This document shows positions 22,635 to 35,021 of a DNA stretch of 64,000 nt, in pieces. The stretch's first letter is position 1. The number at the start of each line of letters is the position of its first letter. Location: positions 11,859,705 to 11,923,704 of the forward strand of contig NC_080726.1 of assembly GCF_019097595.1 (NCBI RefSeq). The letters are read 5' to 3'. Source of the stretch: Hemibagrus wyckioides. Its lineage: Eukaryota > Chordata > Actinopteri > Siluriformes > Bagridae. Below the pieces are notes generated by a model. That model saw only the letters and a list, made by a program, of their open reading frames with translations. It was not told the DNA's origin and did no database searches. The translations under genes and the position numbers were made by a program.

Positions 22635-25600
22635 TCAATCCAGCTGGCAAATGGTAATGGTAGAACCCACACCAGACCAGAAGCGGAAACCAGGGTAGAG
22701 AGCTCTGCTAAATTCAGTTTCGACACAGCAGATCTGGTGGGCCTGGTTGTGAGAGACCCTGTAGAAGGCCAGCACACCTGCCTGCTGGTCCAAAAAGACC
22801 CCGATGCGCCGGGCTTTAGGAGCAGCAAGTGCAGTTTCCTTTCCTGCATGCCACAGAGAGAAGGCTGTGCCTGACCAGTACAGGCTCCATGAGAACTCAT
22901 TATGGCCAAGTCTAGAGCTGTCATCTGCTGGGGAGCGCCCAATGTCTTTATAGGTTACACCAATAGTGACCTGCAGAGACCATAGAGTTGCATTAATGAT
23001 ATCACAGTGTTTAGTTATTGATTTAGAAAGAACTAGAAATAAATCTGTTATAATTAATCCTATTAGAGAGCAATCATATAATTAGTAATATGACATTTAA
23101 TTAATTTGCATGGGTTTATGTGATGTTTCCCTTAAATTAACAAAAATGTACAGACTCTTTTTTCCTTCTGTTAAAAATGACGTGTATATGCAATGTATAT
23201 ATTTTAACCTCAAACAGTTTCATTTTCTCAAGTATTCAAGGTGAATAAGTTCTAGTGAACATATTAATGTACCTTCTGTCCTGTCCATTCCACCTCCCAG
23301 TAGTAAGGACTTCCCGCCAAAGGCTCCCGACATATGACCTGTCTCCAGTAGACAAAGCGTTCATTGTGCTGTGGGTAATTCTGGTTTTCTGCTCGGAGAC
23401 TGGCCTTGCGATCTCCATCAGACAAGCGGATGTGACGATAAGCACTGTTGGGGTCCATCGTGGGCTCAAAGCGGACTACACAGAAACGGTGTTTTTAATG
23501 AGACAACTTTTAAAAAGTCTACATTGTATAAGGGATCTGTTATACCATGTTTTATGAAACCAATCTTTGTGCTACTTTTCAATAGTTAATTCAAGCCACA
23601 TTTCATAAAAGACCAATTAACACACCCAAACATAGATATTCAATCATTAGCATAATAGTTTTTAAAAATTCATAAGTCATAAACTTACATTTTAGCATTT
23701 CCTCCCTTGATTTAGGTGCTAGATTTTCTGTACTTAGGGAAGTCACTTTCTTCTCTACAAACAAGAAAGCAATCACATTTACTAAAAACAGATTCTTTTC
23801 CATCAAATTTGTACTGTACTTGCACTGCTATCTATGTATTTATACGTACCTGAATTTGCAGAAGAAGCTGTTGGATGCTGAAGTGATGTGGTTTTAGGTT
23901 TACTGTCACTGTTACTGGATGCAGGAGTCATTTCTGGAGCTAAAGAGAAAGCAAGATAACATGCATTCATTCTGTTACAAATTTCAAGTAACATTATATC
24001 AGTGAAATGTGCTGTATTTTGTAAACATTTGCACTGATTTTGAGTCAGACATCATAGAGAAGTTATAGTATTAAAGATTTGAATAATTACAACAAAGTAC
24101 AACAAAGAAAAACATGATTAGCAAATGAACATTTACATAAAGAAAACTTTGCTTACCTGTATTTTCTGAAGCTCCCTGCAAATGACTGGGATCGGGGCAT
24201 TTCTCTGCTGCCTGAGCATTATTTGTTGTTGCTGTATTTTGTGCATCATTCACTACATAAAAATGTATTGTGGTGGATTAGATTTAATAGATAAATGTGA
24301 ATACCTTGCAATTTCTTACAAGTGTGATACTTCAGAGCTAAAACATGATAAGCTAAGATTCTAAACTTTTGAACACATTAGATTGAAAAAGAAGACTACA
24401 AAAAAATTATTTTAATCTTTGAAATTAAATGCCATTTCAAAGATTTTCCATCATTATCCTTCAGTGAATAGCAAAAAAATGATCAATAGTGTAATTTAAG
24501 ATACAAAATAGGGAAAATATTTATATTTTTGTTAAACATATGCTTTCTAGCTCTGCTGGAATCCAATGTGCCAGATTGCTTGACTAATCATTGCAGTCCT
24601 CCTGGAGGTCTGGCATATCGATTGTAACTTTTTTTCCCCACAGTTTTTTAAACTCAGAAGGCAATAAAGTACGTAATGATCTATAAAGCTGTTTTACATG
24701 TTATGTATTGTTAAACATGCTGTATTGGACAGGTACTCACCGGCTCTGAAGATATTGGTCAAGCTTCCTTTACATAGTTCATGCAGCCCCACTCGGAAAG
24801 CTCCAAGAGCTGATCTGATCCCAGACACTACTGACTCTAGGTGTACAATATCCAGCTGTGGATTTCCAAATGCATCCACACCACCTGTGGTGTCAAGTGT
24901 CTGGCATGGAGGCAAGAATAAAATAAAGGAATTAAACATAGGATTACATATTAAATACAGATACATATATAAAATACCATTTGGTTGATGACTGGTTTAC
25001 ATTTACCTCAGCGACAGCTGAGCAATAGCCCAATATTCTGAGATAAATAGCCCAATATTCTTAACCATTAAGCTACTACTGCCCCCATAACCCCCATGAA
25101 GAATAATCAGGTCTGTACAGTCTTACACTATACAGCATACTTACATTAAAATTTTAAAAGTAAAACATGTTAAACCCTGAGTGAAGCGGATCATACCTTT
25201 AAGAACTGAATGGAGTCCTGAGGCTTAGTTAGGCTGTGTAGCTCTGCATCTTGCTTGTATAGTTGTCTGATCTCCTCCTGTAGTTTATAGCCATGGCCCT
25301 CTGTACGATGGTAACAGGAGGCCTCATAAGCTCGAAGGAGTTCATTTACTTGTGAGCTCATTAATTCCACATTCTTCATTACGTCACCGAAAACTTCCAG
25401 ATTTTCTGTCTGCAGCCGCTGAATGGCAGTCTAACACAAAAGAAGAAGCAGCAAGCATTTGCACCATATTACCATAGTCATAGTCATTTGTTTTCTTAAC
25501 AAAGCATTTTGTAATATTTAAAGACTTCTGCCTAGGAACCATTTATTAAAAAAAATAAATTAAATAAATTGTGATATGCTCACAGTACTTTATAATTAAC

Positions 25601-26650
25601 ACAACACTACAGTAATGATATGTTATATCTAATGGGCTCCTAGTAAAGACAATATTGAGGCAGGGATAAAAGTGAAATTACTTAAAGGGGCTAAATTTTC
25701 AGTGACATATCCAAAGATAAAATAGATTAAATATTTGTGTAGCAGATATATTTATCCTGGGAGTAAATTATTATGGCACCACTGAACTTAAGGTAATAAT
25801 GTAAAGCATTTAGAAAGACATGCTTATCTAATCCTAAAAACTTCAATAAAAGAAATGTCTTGGCGATTAAACTTACCTTGTTAGCTTGAAAAATCTGTGG
25901 TAGTGTCTGAATGATCCTCTCTCTTTCTTGAACACTTCTTTGTATATTTTCTTTCTTTCTTGACAGCTCTTGCTGCTCACAAAAAAATTAAAATCAATAA
26001 ATAAACTAGGTCAAGCATTTATGGCACTATTCCAAAGGGATATATTTAAAAATAAAAACAAATTACTTGTTAAAAAAAAGTGACATAGTTAACAAGTAGA
26101 AAGTAGAACAACACAGAATTTTAGCAATTACCTCCATTTCTTCATCTGGATTCATTACTCGATGACCCTTATGTTCTATGAGGCTACATTCATCACACAC
26201 AATTTCTTTATCATCACAGCAATAGAACTCCAACACTTGTTTGTGTAACGGACACAGCTTGGGTGAATTGGATGGGAGCTGAGGGTATAATCCTCCCTGC
26301 ACTGCTGTCTTTTCATCAGGTCCTGTAGTTCCATCAGACCTTTTTGCTGCTGGCTGGAGAGAAGGGTTCACTGGCACAACAGTGCACGGTAAAGACTTGT
26401 CCTGTTCTCCCACACGCAGTTTCTTCATGGCTTCCATCAGCATGTTGTTTCTTCCCAGAGAGGGCCTAGGATTGAACACCTGTCTACACTGAGGACAAGA
26501 GTACTGACCCTTAGCAGAAGCTTTATCCCAGTGCTTCTGGATGCACTGAAGGCAGTAGGAGTGACCACAAGGAAGAGTAGCTGGGTCACATAGAATTTCC
26601 AAACACACTGGGCATGAAAAGTCGTCTGGAGGGCAGTTGGATGCAGCCAT
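22635..26650 (-). CDS. TRIM E3 ubiquitin ligase (RING/B-box/coil/PRY-SPRY)
   Basis: 599 residues in nine coding exons: 26650-26132, 25972-25877, 25430-25197, 24900-24741, 24252-24157, 23939-23850, 23754-23689, 23475-23273, 22970-22635. The 96- and 234-nt exons are typical of TRIM coiled coils. C3HC4 RING at 13-55 (CPVC, CGHSYC, CPQC), one B-box at 133-166 (CPLH, CDEC, HKGH), coiled coil about 174-283, a polar linker of about 135 residues spread over four small exons, then PRY (from RFEPTMDPNSAYRHIRLS) and SPRY to the end (GVFLDQQAGVLAFYRV, LYPGFRFWSG). Expected to ubiquitinate targets recognised by the SPRY; many fish TRIMs of this shape (TRIM25-like, finTRIM) act in antiviral signalling. Orthology is not fixed. 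An in-frame ATG at 26710 would add 20 residues; 26650 is preferred because it sits just before the RING. ISRE- and NF-kB-like sites lie upstream. Confidence 0.9.
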
Positions 26651-26810
26651 GTTGGGGAAGAAAGGCCAAGGTCCCTGTAGATCACGAAACAATCCAGCTC
26701 TCGAAAACACAAGACTTACATTTTAAACCTTGAGTGGGTGGAGCTAATGACTGGTATAACAGGTCTGTTTCCATGTATGTCATGGGTGTGAGTTGCATAA
26801 GAACATCACC

Positions 26811-26825
26811 AGTTTCAGTTGCTTT
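26811..26825 (-). promoter_or_regulatory. ISRE-like element upstream of the TRIM gene
   Basis: Minus strand AAAGCAACTGAAACT, about 160 bp above the start codon. It keeps the GAAACT half of an interferon-stimulated response element and departs in the other half. Inference only. Confidence 0.35.
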
Positions 26826-26942
26826 TAAATGATGTAGGCTGAGAGGAATCTGAAAATGCTGATTAACTGGTTTTACAATCATACTAATGAAGAACCCGAT
26901 AAGAAACAGCACTGTTTAGATTGAGGGAGGGTTTTTTCAGTG

Positions 26943-26952
26943 GGGAAAGTCC
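26943..26952 (+). promoter_or_regulatory. NF-kB-like site upstream of the TRIM gene
   Basis: Contains GGAAAGTCC, nine bases of the kappa-B consensus GGAAAGTCCC, about 300 bp above the TRIM start. Chance occurrence is possible. Confidence 0.35.
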
Positions 26953-27360
26953 TGAATGCAGAAATAATGACATCAGATTGTAGTAGGCATTGCCACCATG
27001 AAGATCAAATTTCATGATGTTTAAATGTAACATGAATGCTTTTTCATTAAAGTATGATAATGTGACAAAACTCAAAATTAAACACTTTCAAATTTCTTCT
27101 TAAATATATTAACAATTGGTGCAATTGAAAAATCATTTAAACTATCATCATGACAATTTGAATCCCAGCGACATCTGTGGCAAGAGAACGTCTCTTCTCT
27201 CAGAAGATATTAGACTGATTTTCTGACATTTCTTTCTGGATGGTCATCCATCATGTGACACCTCAACATAGCTGAGCTGATACACACACACACACACGAG
27301 TGAAGAACTCCCCTCAGCTGGACCTATCAATTACCATCAAGTACCATCAATTACCATAAT

Positions 27361-27396
27361 GGATGAGCTGTAAGGGTGTTCCCTTACAGCTCATCC
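27361..27396. repeat. Perfect 16-bp inverted repeat, 4-nt loop
   Basis: GGATGAGCTGTAAGGG, loop TGTT, then CCCTTACAGCTCATCC: all 16 pairs match. It lies between the divergent TRIM and nudt8 genes. Confidence 0.95.
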
Positions 27397-28966
27397 TTTA
27401 ACACACATGAGTTGATGTGACGCAAGTGCGATGGGAGGTGTGTGAAGGTGGATTGGCTCCACTAATTTCCCCCTAGGGAGTGTGTATAGTGCCTTGTGAT
27501 GGACCGAATGAATGAATGAATGAGCAAATAAGGTTTGAGAACCTTAGAGGGAAAGTTCAGCAAATGAAAAGAGAAAAATCATTTAAAAAAATCATGAGTT
27601 TTATTGTTTACAAGACAGTTATTCTCTCTGAATAAATGTATTTGCTAAATTACAAAATGTCAGTGTAAAGTTATTAGTGATTAGCAATGATTTTAACAAT
27701 ACTAATTTATGATTTGTTAGAGACTGTAAATAGCTAATAGCTGATACTTGTAATTAAATAAAATAAAATCTTAAAAATATACAACCCATCTCTACTAATA
27801 TAATAATATTATGTTTGTGTAATGATAAAGAGAATAATTATGTAAATTAAATATTTATTTATCAGTGTTTTAAACTTAAAAGGAAAAGAGAGTTCAGTAT
27901 TTGTCAACTTGAAAAATTAAGGAGGCTCAGGCATTTGGTCAAAACGGGGCATTTCTAAGGATCTGGCAACCAGTCCAGCAGCGGAATAGCTTGTGTGTTT
28001 ATGCTCAAGGTGAGTGACTTGAGGAAAACAGCTGAATGAACATTTAGTTTCGGTGTCGGTTTGGTTTTATTTTATTCACCAGTTTGTTCAGGTTATAAAT
28101 GTTAACAAATAAACAATTTTATCTCGGTCAAATTAACGTTTTCTTAGCAATGAGGTAGCGGTGTAGTGCTAATGCTAATGACAGCTCTAACTGTGTAACG
28201 TTACCGGGTTAGTTTGGAGTGATATCGTTACAGCAAATGTTAAGACTAGCTAGAAATATCTCCGTTATCTCCAATTAATATGTGAATAAAGTTAGATCGC
28301 ATCTGACGTTTCTTTCCGAGGGATTGACATAGACGTGGTGTTAATCTGTGAGCAGATTAATGTTAGAAAAGCTCTTGGTGAAAGCCGCCATTACTGATGT
28401 ACTGTATGTCCATAAACACTATACAGTAGTTACATTAACTTACATAACTTCACTAACATTTGTAGTAGTGACAAAATGTGTAAAAAGCTTCATTGCTGGT
28501 TCAGTGGGTGGTTTTTAAAAGTCATAAAATAGTACAGAGTACAATAATATACATTCATTATGTCTGGGATATGTCACAGAGTTGAGAATGAAGGCTACAT
28601 TTCTATAAATTCAGTACATGTAAAAGTCCAGAGCTGCTCTTCCACTCTGTTTCTCATTTCTCCTTTAACACATCTGATTTATTTCACGTAATTTCTTTTA
28701 ATTAGACAGACAGATGTCAGCTGTGTTAGACCTGAAGATATGCCTCCTTGATGCACATGAAAAATTTATTTTCACATTTGTAAAGATGTTACAGCATAGG
28801 GTCCCTATACTTTTTCCCTGATCTTGTACGCTCGTATTTGAGCTGTTAATAAGCTAATTAGTTGAATCAGGCATGTTAATAAAATGTATAGGCTTGAGGG
28901 TACTTGAAAACCTGTGCCTAATAGCCAAACATACTTCTCAGTATTATTGCCAAGTGTCTATATAAT

Positions 28967-29174
28967 GTAACATGCACTATATTGCCATGTATGGAACAGG
29001 AAGGGGTCATCCCCAAACTGTTCCCACAAAGTTGGGAGCATGAAATTGTCCAAAATGTCTTGGTATGCTGAAGCATTAAGAGTTCCTTTCAATGGAACTA
29101 AGGGGCCGAGCCCAACCCCTGAAAAACAATGATTTGGAGGGGTGTCTCAAGACATTTGGCAATACAGTGTATGT
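28967..29174 (-). mobile_element. Tc1-like fragment
   Basis: The minus strand reads as the terminal repeat and following 200 bp of the element type at 12462 (CCCCTGAAAAACAATGATTT reversed, AATGCTTCAGCATACCAAGA, GGAACAGTTTGGGGATGACC). It lies in the first intron of nudt8. Confidence 0.8.
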
Positions 29175-29772
29175 CCATCTGTTTTGTAACAACACAGTAG
29201 CAATGACTAATGTTAAGAGTCTGAAAGAAATACTCTAGCATTTTTCAACTTAACTCTTATGTACTGCATCTGTAGCATATGTCAAAGTCGTGCAGACTCA
29301 TTTTGTAAGGAGGAGAAAATCTTTTAACTTGTAACTAATTGCTAATGGACGCCTAAGTGTTAAAGTAAAAATGTGTCTTTTGCGAACTCTGGGGACATGT
29401 TAAATAACCAAAATAAAAATTTTACAGTATGACTGGAGCATTAAAAAGAGAGATGTTTTGGTACTGTCTCATTTTAACACAACTGTTTATATTTCCACTA
29501 TTTAGTATATAATGTTTCTTTTAAGTGTCTATTAACAGAATCCAACAATTATCCATAAGCTTCCATTGTAAGTGAGTTTGAAGTAAGCTGGTTTTCCATT
29601 CTTGTATCAGTACAGTGAAATATGTTGACAGATTTGTCTGTGGTGATTGCACAGAAGCTGCAGATCTGTTGGATAGCCGTTATGTTAATACAATTAACAG
29701 AGATCTTGATTTGCAATAATACACTTAAGTGTAGCTTTTCTGGAACTCATTTTGTTTCATGTTCTCATCAGG

Positions 29773-32700
29773 ATGTTTAGGAGTGCTCAGTTTGTGATGT
29801 CGGCATGTCTACCGGGGACCCATAGATCACTGTTTGGGAAGATCTCCATGAAGACAAATCTTGGACAGGCAGTGTGCAATAACCTCCTCAGCCAGCCATT
29901 TTTTATGGTCAGTGGTGAGAGAGCGCCACAGAGGAAACATTATATATCTGAGCCAAACAACAGAAAATATGTTTCACAAAAACCCTTTTCTTGCCTTGTC
30001 AACAGAAGCTGCTTCAATCCTGCAAACACGACTGACTTTCGATCGGTGTGTAAAATAAATATCTCTCTACAGTATTGTTCATATACCACTTTTTCAGATC
30101 ATTTCATGCCCAGGGACTGTGTTCCTAACAAGTGCTTACTACCTGAAAACCATACCGGCAAACACAGACGTTCTATGGATAAATGGAGAGCAGATCTAAA
30201 CAGCAGCAGTAAAAGCCAAAAGAGCTACCATAACATGGGGAGCACATCCTTTACTAAAGGGTTAACTAAAGGTCTCTGGACTTCCTATCGTGAGCGATGG
30301 AGCCATCATGGACCTCTAAAATCACAAATGTGTGGTTTGCATATGAGAGTTCCACAGCAGGCTGCCTTTGAAGACTGTCTATCAGCTAAGAATGAAGAGC
30401 GCTGCAGAGAACACCTGCAGTCCAACACTGCACTGTATGAGAAGAAGGGAGGCAAGAGCTGGGCAGCTGTACTTGTGTCTCTGTGCACAGTAGGGGGAGA
30501 GCCTGCCTTGCTTTTCACCCTTAGGTCCAGCAAACTGAGGGGAAAACACAAAGGTGATGTCAGGTATGTTGGATTTGTTCTTATATAATGTTTTCCAAAC
30601 CGGACCTGGGGACAAATCTCATCCAGTGCTGACCTTTATTACCTCACCTTTCTGTAGGAAACAGGAGTTACAAAGCAAGACAGAAGAATAGTAAGAACTT
30701 GTAAGAAAAGTGGATGCATCCTTTAATTGGTTTGGTGGCATGTTTCACTTGATCCAAACTTCATGTTAAACTGTGGCCAGAATCAAATGAAAACATTTTG
30801 TACTTAGAACAAGAGTGAGCACTATGAGATATATTCCATGCTTAGAGATATATTCCATGATATATTCTCTGTTTGAAAAGTGATGTATTACACTTGCAAA
30901 TATTCATTATAAAGGCAGCTTGGCAAAATTTTGGCAACAATGACAGCAGACATAACTTTTGGTTGTTTATGCGTATTTTGCCGCCTTACACCAGGTTAAT
31001 GCTTCTAGTAAAGTAAAGCTGCCTAAATATTATTAGCCATAAAAGCAAACTAATTAAGAGCACCTTTGTCAGAGGAAAACAAGTTTATGCTATCTATCTT
31101 TTGTTATGTGTCATATGGAACATGAAAATAAATGTTCTTAAATCGTATTTTCCCATGAGGTAGGCTGAATGGGGTTGAACATAATGTTCAGAATCCTTTA
31201 CAGAGTGTATAGTGAAAAGAACAAGACGGCTAAACAGCATTCCACATTCTTTTCCACATAAAGCCCTATTACACAACCACTGCAAGGTTTATTATTATTA
31301 CGTATACTATCAAGCTTTTGTTTCAGTGTTAAGCAATACTCTATAGCTACTGCCTTTTTAAAAATCTTTTTTCAATATATAGTTTTATGGAAAACATTTA
31401 CTTTTTTTGTGCAGTTTTGCAGGAGGAAAGCAAGACCCCTCCGACAGGGACATTGTGGAAACAGCACTGCGGGAAGCCAGGGAAGAACTGGGGATTAATG
31501 TGACTGAAAATGAAGTGTGGGGGGTTCTGAAGCCACTGAATGATTCGGTGAGTTTGAAATACTGAGGGATCAGAATCGAATCATATGTAACATGACCTGC
31601 AAAAGACATGCCTGTTAATTCAATCCAGAAAAATAACATAACTATTTAAATTAACTTCAAATGGACTAAGCCCCCAGAAAGCTGTTAGAAGTTTCGGGTT
31701 CATTCAGACAAGAAACCTGGGTCGTGTTGTTGCCGATGCCTCTACTGATATCGGGGAAGCTTTTTGCCAAAGAACCACACAGAAACAGTGATTGAATAGC
31801 AAAACATTTCGAAATGTACTGAGATGAACAGGGAGTATTTATAAAGAAGAAAGGTGTAATATTCACTGTCATCTATAACTATGACGTCAGCAGAAACAGA
31901 TGTGGTGGTTGACGTATTCACTGGCGGTTTGGCGAGTTTATGAAAATGGTTATCCAAATTACGGAATAAGAAACTGTTAGCGAGTGTCTGTGTTCTGCAC
32001 ATGTTCATCAAAACAGAACAAAGAATTTCTAGGACAAAACAAAGTATATCATAGTCATAAGATGAGGTCATAAACAAATAGTATCACATTGTCAGCCAAG
32101 GGCCACAGTCAGCCCAGGGCAAAGCGTGCTGTGTTATATTCAAAAGATATCATGAGTATAATAAGTATAATGTTGTTTTTTTTTAATCATAGACGCTAAA
32201 TGTATTTATTTCTGTACCTTCACACCAATTCAGGGTGGGAGAACATGGTCATGCCGGCCCTGTATAGACGTGATCATGCTCTCAGTTTAATCAGAACAGT
32301 GTGGAGTAGCACTGGATAATCATTTCTGACAAGTAACTTTTTTAGTGTTACTAAAAACAGTGTTACTTTGTAATGAGACAAGATTTCTAGAACATAATAA
32401 ATATATTGATTTGTGCTGTTGAAAGGTGTGCACAATTTTGACAAAAACACAGTAGATCTATGGAATTTTTCAGGTGCAACCCAGGTGAGACTATAATATA
32501 AGTATAGCTATAGTAAAATGTTTCCTTCACCCTGCAAAACTATTTTATTACACCAATCAGTCATAACATTAAAAAAACCTGTTGAATATTGTGTAAGTCC
32601 CCCTGTGCCACCAGAATAGGTCTGATCTGTTAAGGCATGGACTCCACCTGAACACTGACATGTACCTCAAACAATTCCTGGACAGTTTTTTTTGCAGTAT

Positions 32701-33482
32701 GGCAGGAAGCATTATCCTGCTAAAAGATCCCACTAGTATACTGTAGCCTAGAAGAAATGTTGTTCTGCAACAGTGTTTAGGTAGGCAGTGCATGTGAAAG
32801 TAACATCCACATGAATGCCAGTGCATCCTGTTGGCATCTCTTTCCATCTCTACACAGCCTGATGCCCAGCAAAATACAATGCACTGTGTGTTCTGACACA
32901 TTCATGTCTTAATCAAATAAATTTTTTCAGCAATTTGTGCAACAGTAGCTCTTCTTTACGATCAGATAGCCTTCTAGACAGAAGCCCTTCCTTACAAAAA
33001 ACATCCAGGCTCACCTAAATCACCCTGAACTGATTTATAAAATGTGTTATGTTGTAAAGAATTTAAAAGAATTGCTTGAATGAAACAAAAAAATTTACTT
33101 ATCAATTTGCATTTACGTATGTACTCTTCCATTATCTTTTCAGTCAGGAATGATGATTGCTCCTGTGTTAGCTAACCTTGGGCCGCTGGAGACTTTATCA
33201 CTCCATCCCAATCCAAATGAGGTAAATAATTGAAATATTTATCTTCAGAAAATGATTGCTTGACTAGCTTCACTTGTCTTTTTCTGTGTCCCGAAGGTGG
33301 AGGAGGTCTTCACCCTGACTGTTGCCCATCTATGCAACCCTGAAAACCAAGGCTACACACATTTCCGTATTGGTAATCGCTATGGATACACTCTTCCTGT
33401 GTTTCACAGTGATAAGTATAGAATCTGGGGCCTGACTGCAATAGCTTTGGACCATACACTCAAACTCATCATGCAGCTGTAG
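29773..33482 (+). CDS. nudt8: Nudix hydrolase 8 (CoA diphosphatase type)
   Basis: 395 residues in four coding exons: 29773-30563, 31415-31547, 33144-33221, 33297-33482. NUDT8 is a mitochondrial Nudix enzyme that hydrolyses CoA and its esters to 3',5'-ADP and phosphopantetheines. The conserved part (about 200-395) matches mammalian NUDT8: LLFTLRSSKLRGKHKGDV is the CoA-binding NuCoA lead-in, and VETALREAREELGI (278-291) carries the metal-binding REAxEExG core. Further matches are EVFTLTVAHL, GYTHFR and WGLTAIALDHTLKLI. Two oddities: the usual FPGG reads FAGG (265-268), and the protein carries about 195 extra N-terminal residues compared with human. The N-terminus (MFRSAQFVMSACLPGTHRSL) is basic and could be a mitochondrial presequence. 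The coding start follows an acceptor at 29770-29771, so exon 1 is untranslated. An AATAAA at about 34235 could end the transcript. Diverges from the TRIM gene. Confidence 0.88.
32552..33005 (-). mobile_element. Degenerate Tc1/mariner copy
   Basis: Begins with a terminal repeat (CAATCAGTCATAACATT), continues through GGCATGGACTCCACCTGAAC, GTTTAGGTAGGCAGTGCATG, AAAGTAACATCCACATGAAT and CAGCAATTTGTGCAACAGTA. All are minus-strand transposase blocks of the group seen at 617-1127. Large parts are deleted. In the third coding intron of nudt8. Confidence 0.8.
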
Positions 33483-34711
33483 AACCAACAAGTTTAGATC
33501 CTTAAACAAATTGTAAAACTTTAAGCGATGACATCACTGGGTGCTTGTGATCAAATCATGAACAACTTTTGTGACTTTGGTGCTGAAAAGAAACATACTT
33601 TTAAACTTTTATTGATTGTCGTTTAAGTAAAACTGCTCATTAGACTTTTCTGGAAGACTGCAATAATATATAAATATCTGCAAGCATTTGCAGTTGATTG
33701 AATTTACTGCTTTACAGAATATCTGTGTGGAAAACTCATTATCTGACTACTACCAAGACACTTTTTACTGGATGTTACAGATTCTATATATCTGCTTTTA
33801 TATTTCCAGTAATCAGTCATCCTCATATAATGTGTACAATCTGTTGACTATCAGAACCCCACACCCCACCCCACCCAATTTATTTAAGTGCAGGAATAAG
33901 TTTAGCAATTTATTCAACAAGATCATAGAGAAGACAAAGTAGGAAAACTATGTCATGGATTTCCTGTCAAACCTACTTCTATACAATTCGTAATATACAG
34001 CTAGATGTTGGATTATTTTACTTTGCTAAAACTGTAGCACCTTATGAACCAAGAAAAGCATTCATAGTTTCTGGTTCTGTAATAGCATCTTTTAGAAGAC
34101 CATTCCAAATTTCTTACTTTCTATCGATATTTCATACTCAACTGAAGAGATTTTGATTCATACCCTACAATTCCACATACAAAATTGCTCAAACTGAAAT
34201 AAGGTTTCCTCAAACAGTAACATTTGTAATTTATAATAAAATTGAGATATTAAATTGCTGTCATTTTCATTTTTTTCCCCCCATGTACTCAAAAGAATAT
34301 ATATGTATATAATATTGGTGTTTGGTTCATATTTATTAACCCATAACTAATTCCATAACTTATTGCGACAAACACAAACTAGCCAGCTGACTATCGAGAA
34401 GGACACAGTTGTTACGCACAAGCTCCTGCTGTAAGATACTTAAGGAGCTGGACACCATATGGTACAGACCGACTGAGGCAGAAAAGATGCAGATCCTGGC
34501 CACAGTTTAATTCTGTAGCTGTGCAAACTAAAAGCATAAATCAGAAATATAAGTTAGGTCATTGGTAATGCATATTAGTATATGGGTATGGTATAAAAAT
34601 ATTTTTTGTAGCACCCTGACAAAAGCTTGAATTGTTCTAATTAATGATCACAAAAAACACTCAAATCTGTAGCAGAAATTCAGTAATGTTGTGTCATGGT
34701 ATGATGAGATG
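33483..34711. other. Convergent spacer between nudt8 and mfrp
   Basis: Tail-to-tail 3' flanks. A/T-rich, with an AATAAA near 34235 usable by nudt8. Searched for a C1q or collagen reading frame, because mammalian MFRP shares its transcript with C1QTNF5: none is present on either strand. Confidence 0.65.
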
Positions 34712-34971
34712 TTATGGCACAGAGCACTGATTGGGATCCTGTGAGTCAGGTAGCAAGTGACAGTTGAAGGGCCAGTTGAGGTTAAAGAGCGCTAGATCAC
34801 GCACACACTGCTGCTCTGCCGCTGAACACACAGAGCTGCACGGCTGCAGCACCCCAGCCTGCACGCTGCACTGCGGCACAAACAGCGCACACACCAGCTG
34901 CTGCAGGGGCTTAAAACAGTCCAACTCCATCAGCACCTGGTCAAAGAGGAGTATGTATATATGTGTGTATG

Positions 34972-35021
<50 letters not shown>

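Larger units (their letters stand above)
26651..29772. other. Divergent spacer between the TRIM gene and nudt8
   Basis: Shared upstream region of two genes transcribed away from each other. It holds the TRIM promoter candidates, a perfect hairpin (27361-27396), an AATG array near 27507-27525, the probable untranslated first exon of nudt8 ending at a GTGAGT donor (28009/28010), and a Tc1 fragment in its long first intron (28967-29174). No other coding sequence seen. Confidence 0.6.

Noticed and set aside
28001..28009. ATG in the first nudt8 exon as the main start
   Set aside because: Spliced to 29772 it meets a stop after five codons; the protein frame begins at 29773.
29752..29772. Upstream in-frame ATG at 29752 for nudt8
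   Set aside because: Lies in the polypyrimidine/acceptor region of the preceding intron, so it is spliced out.
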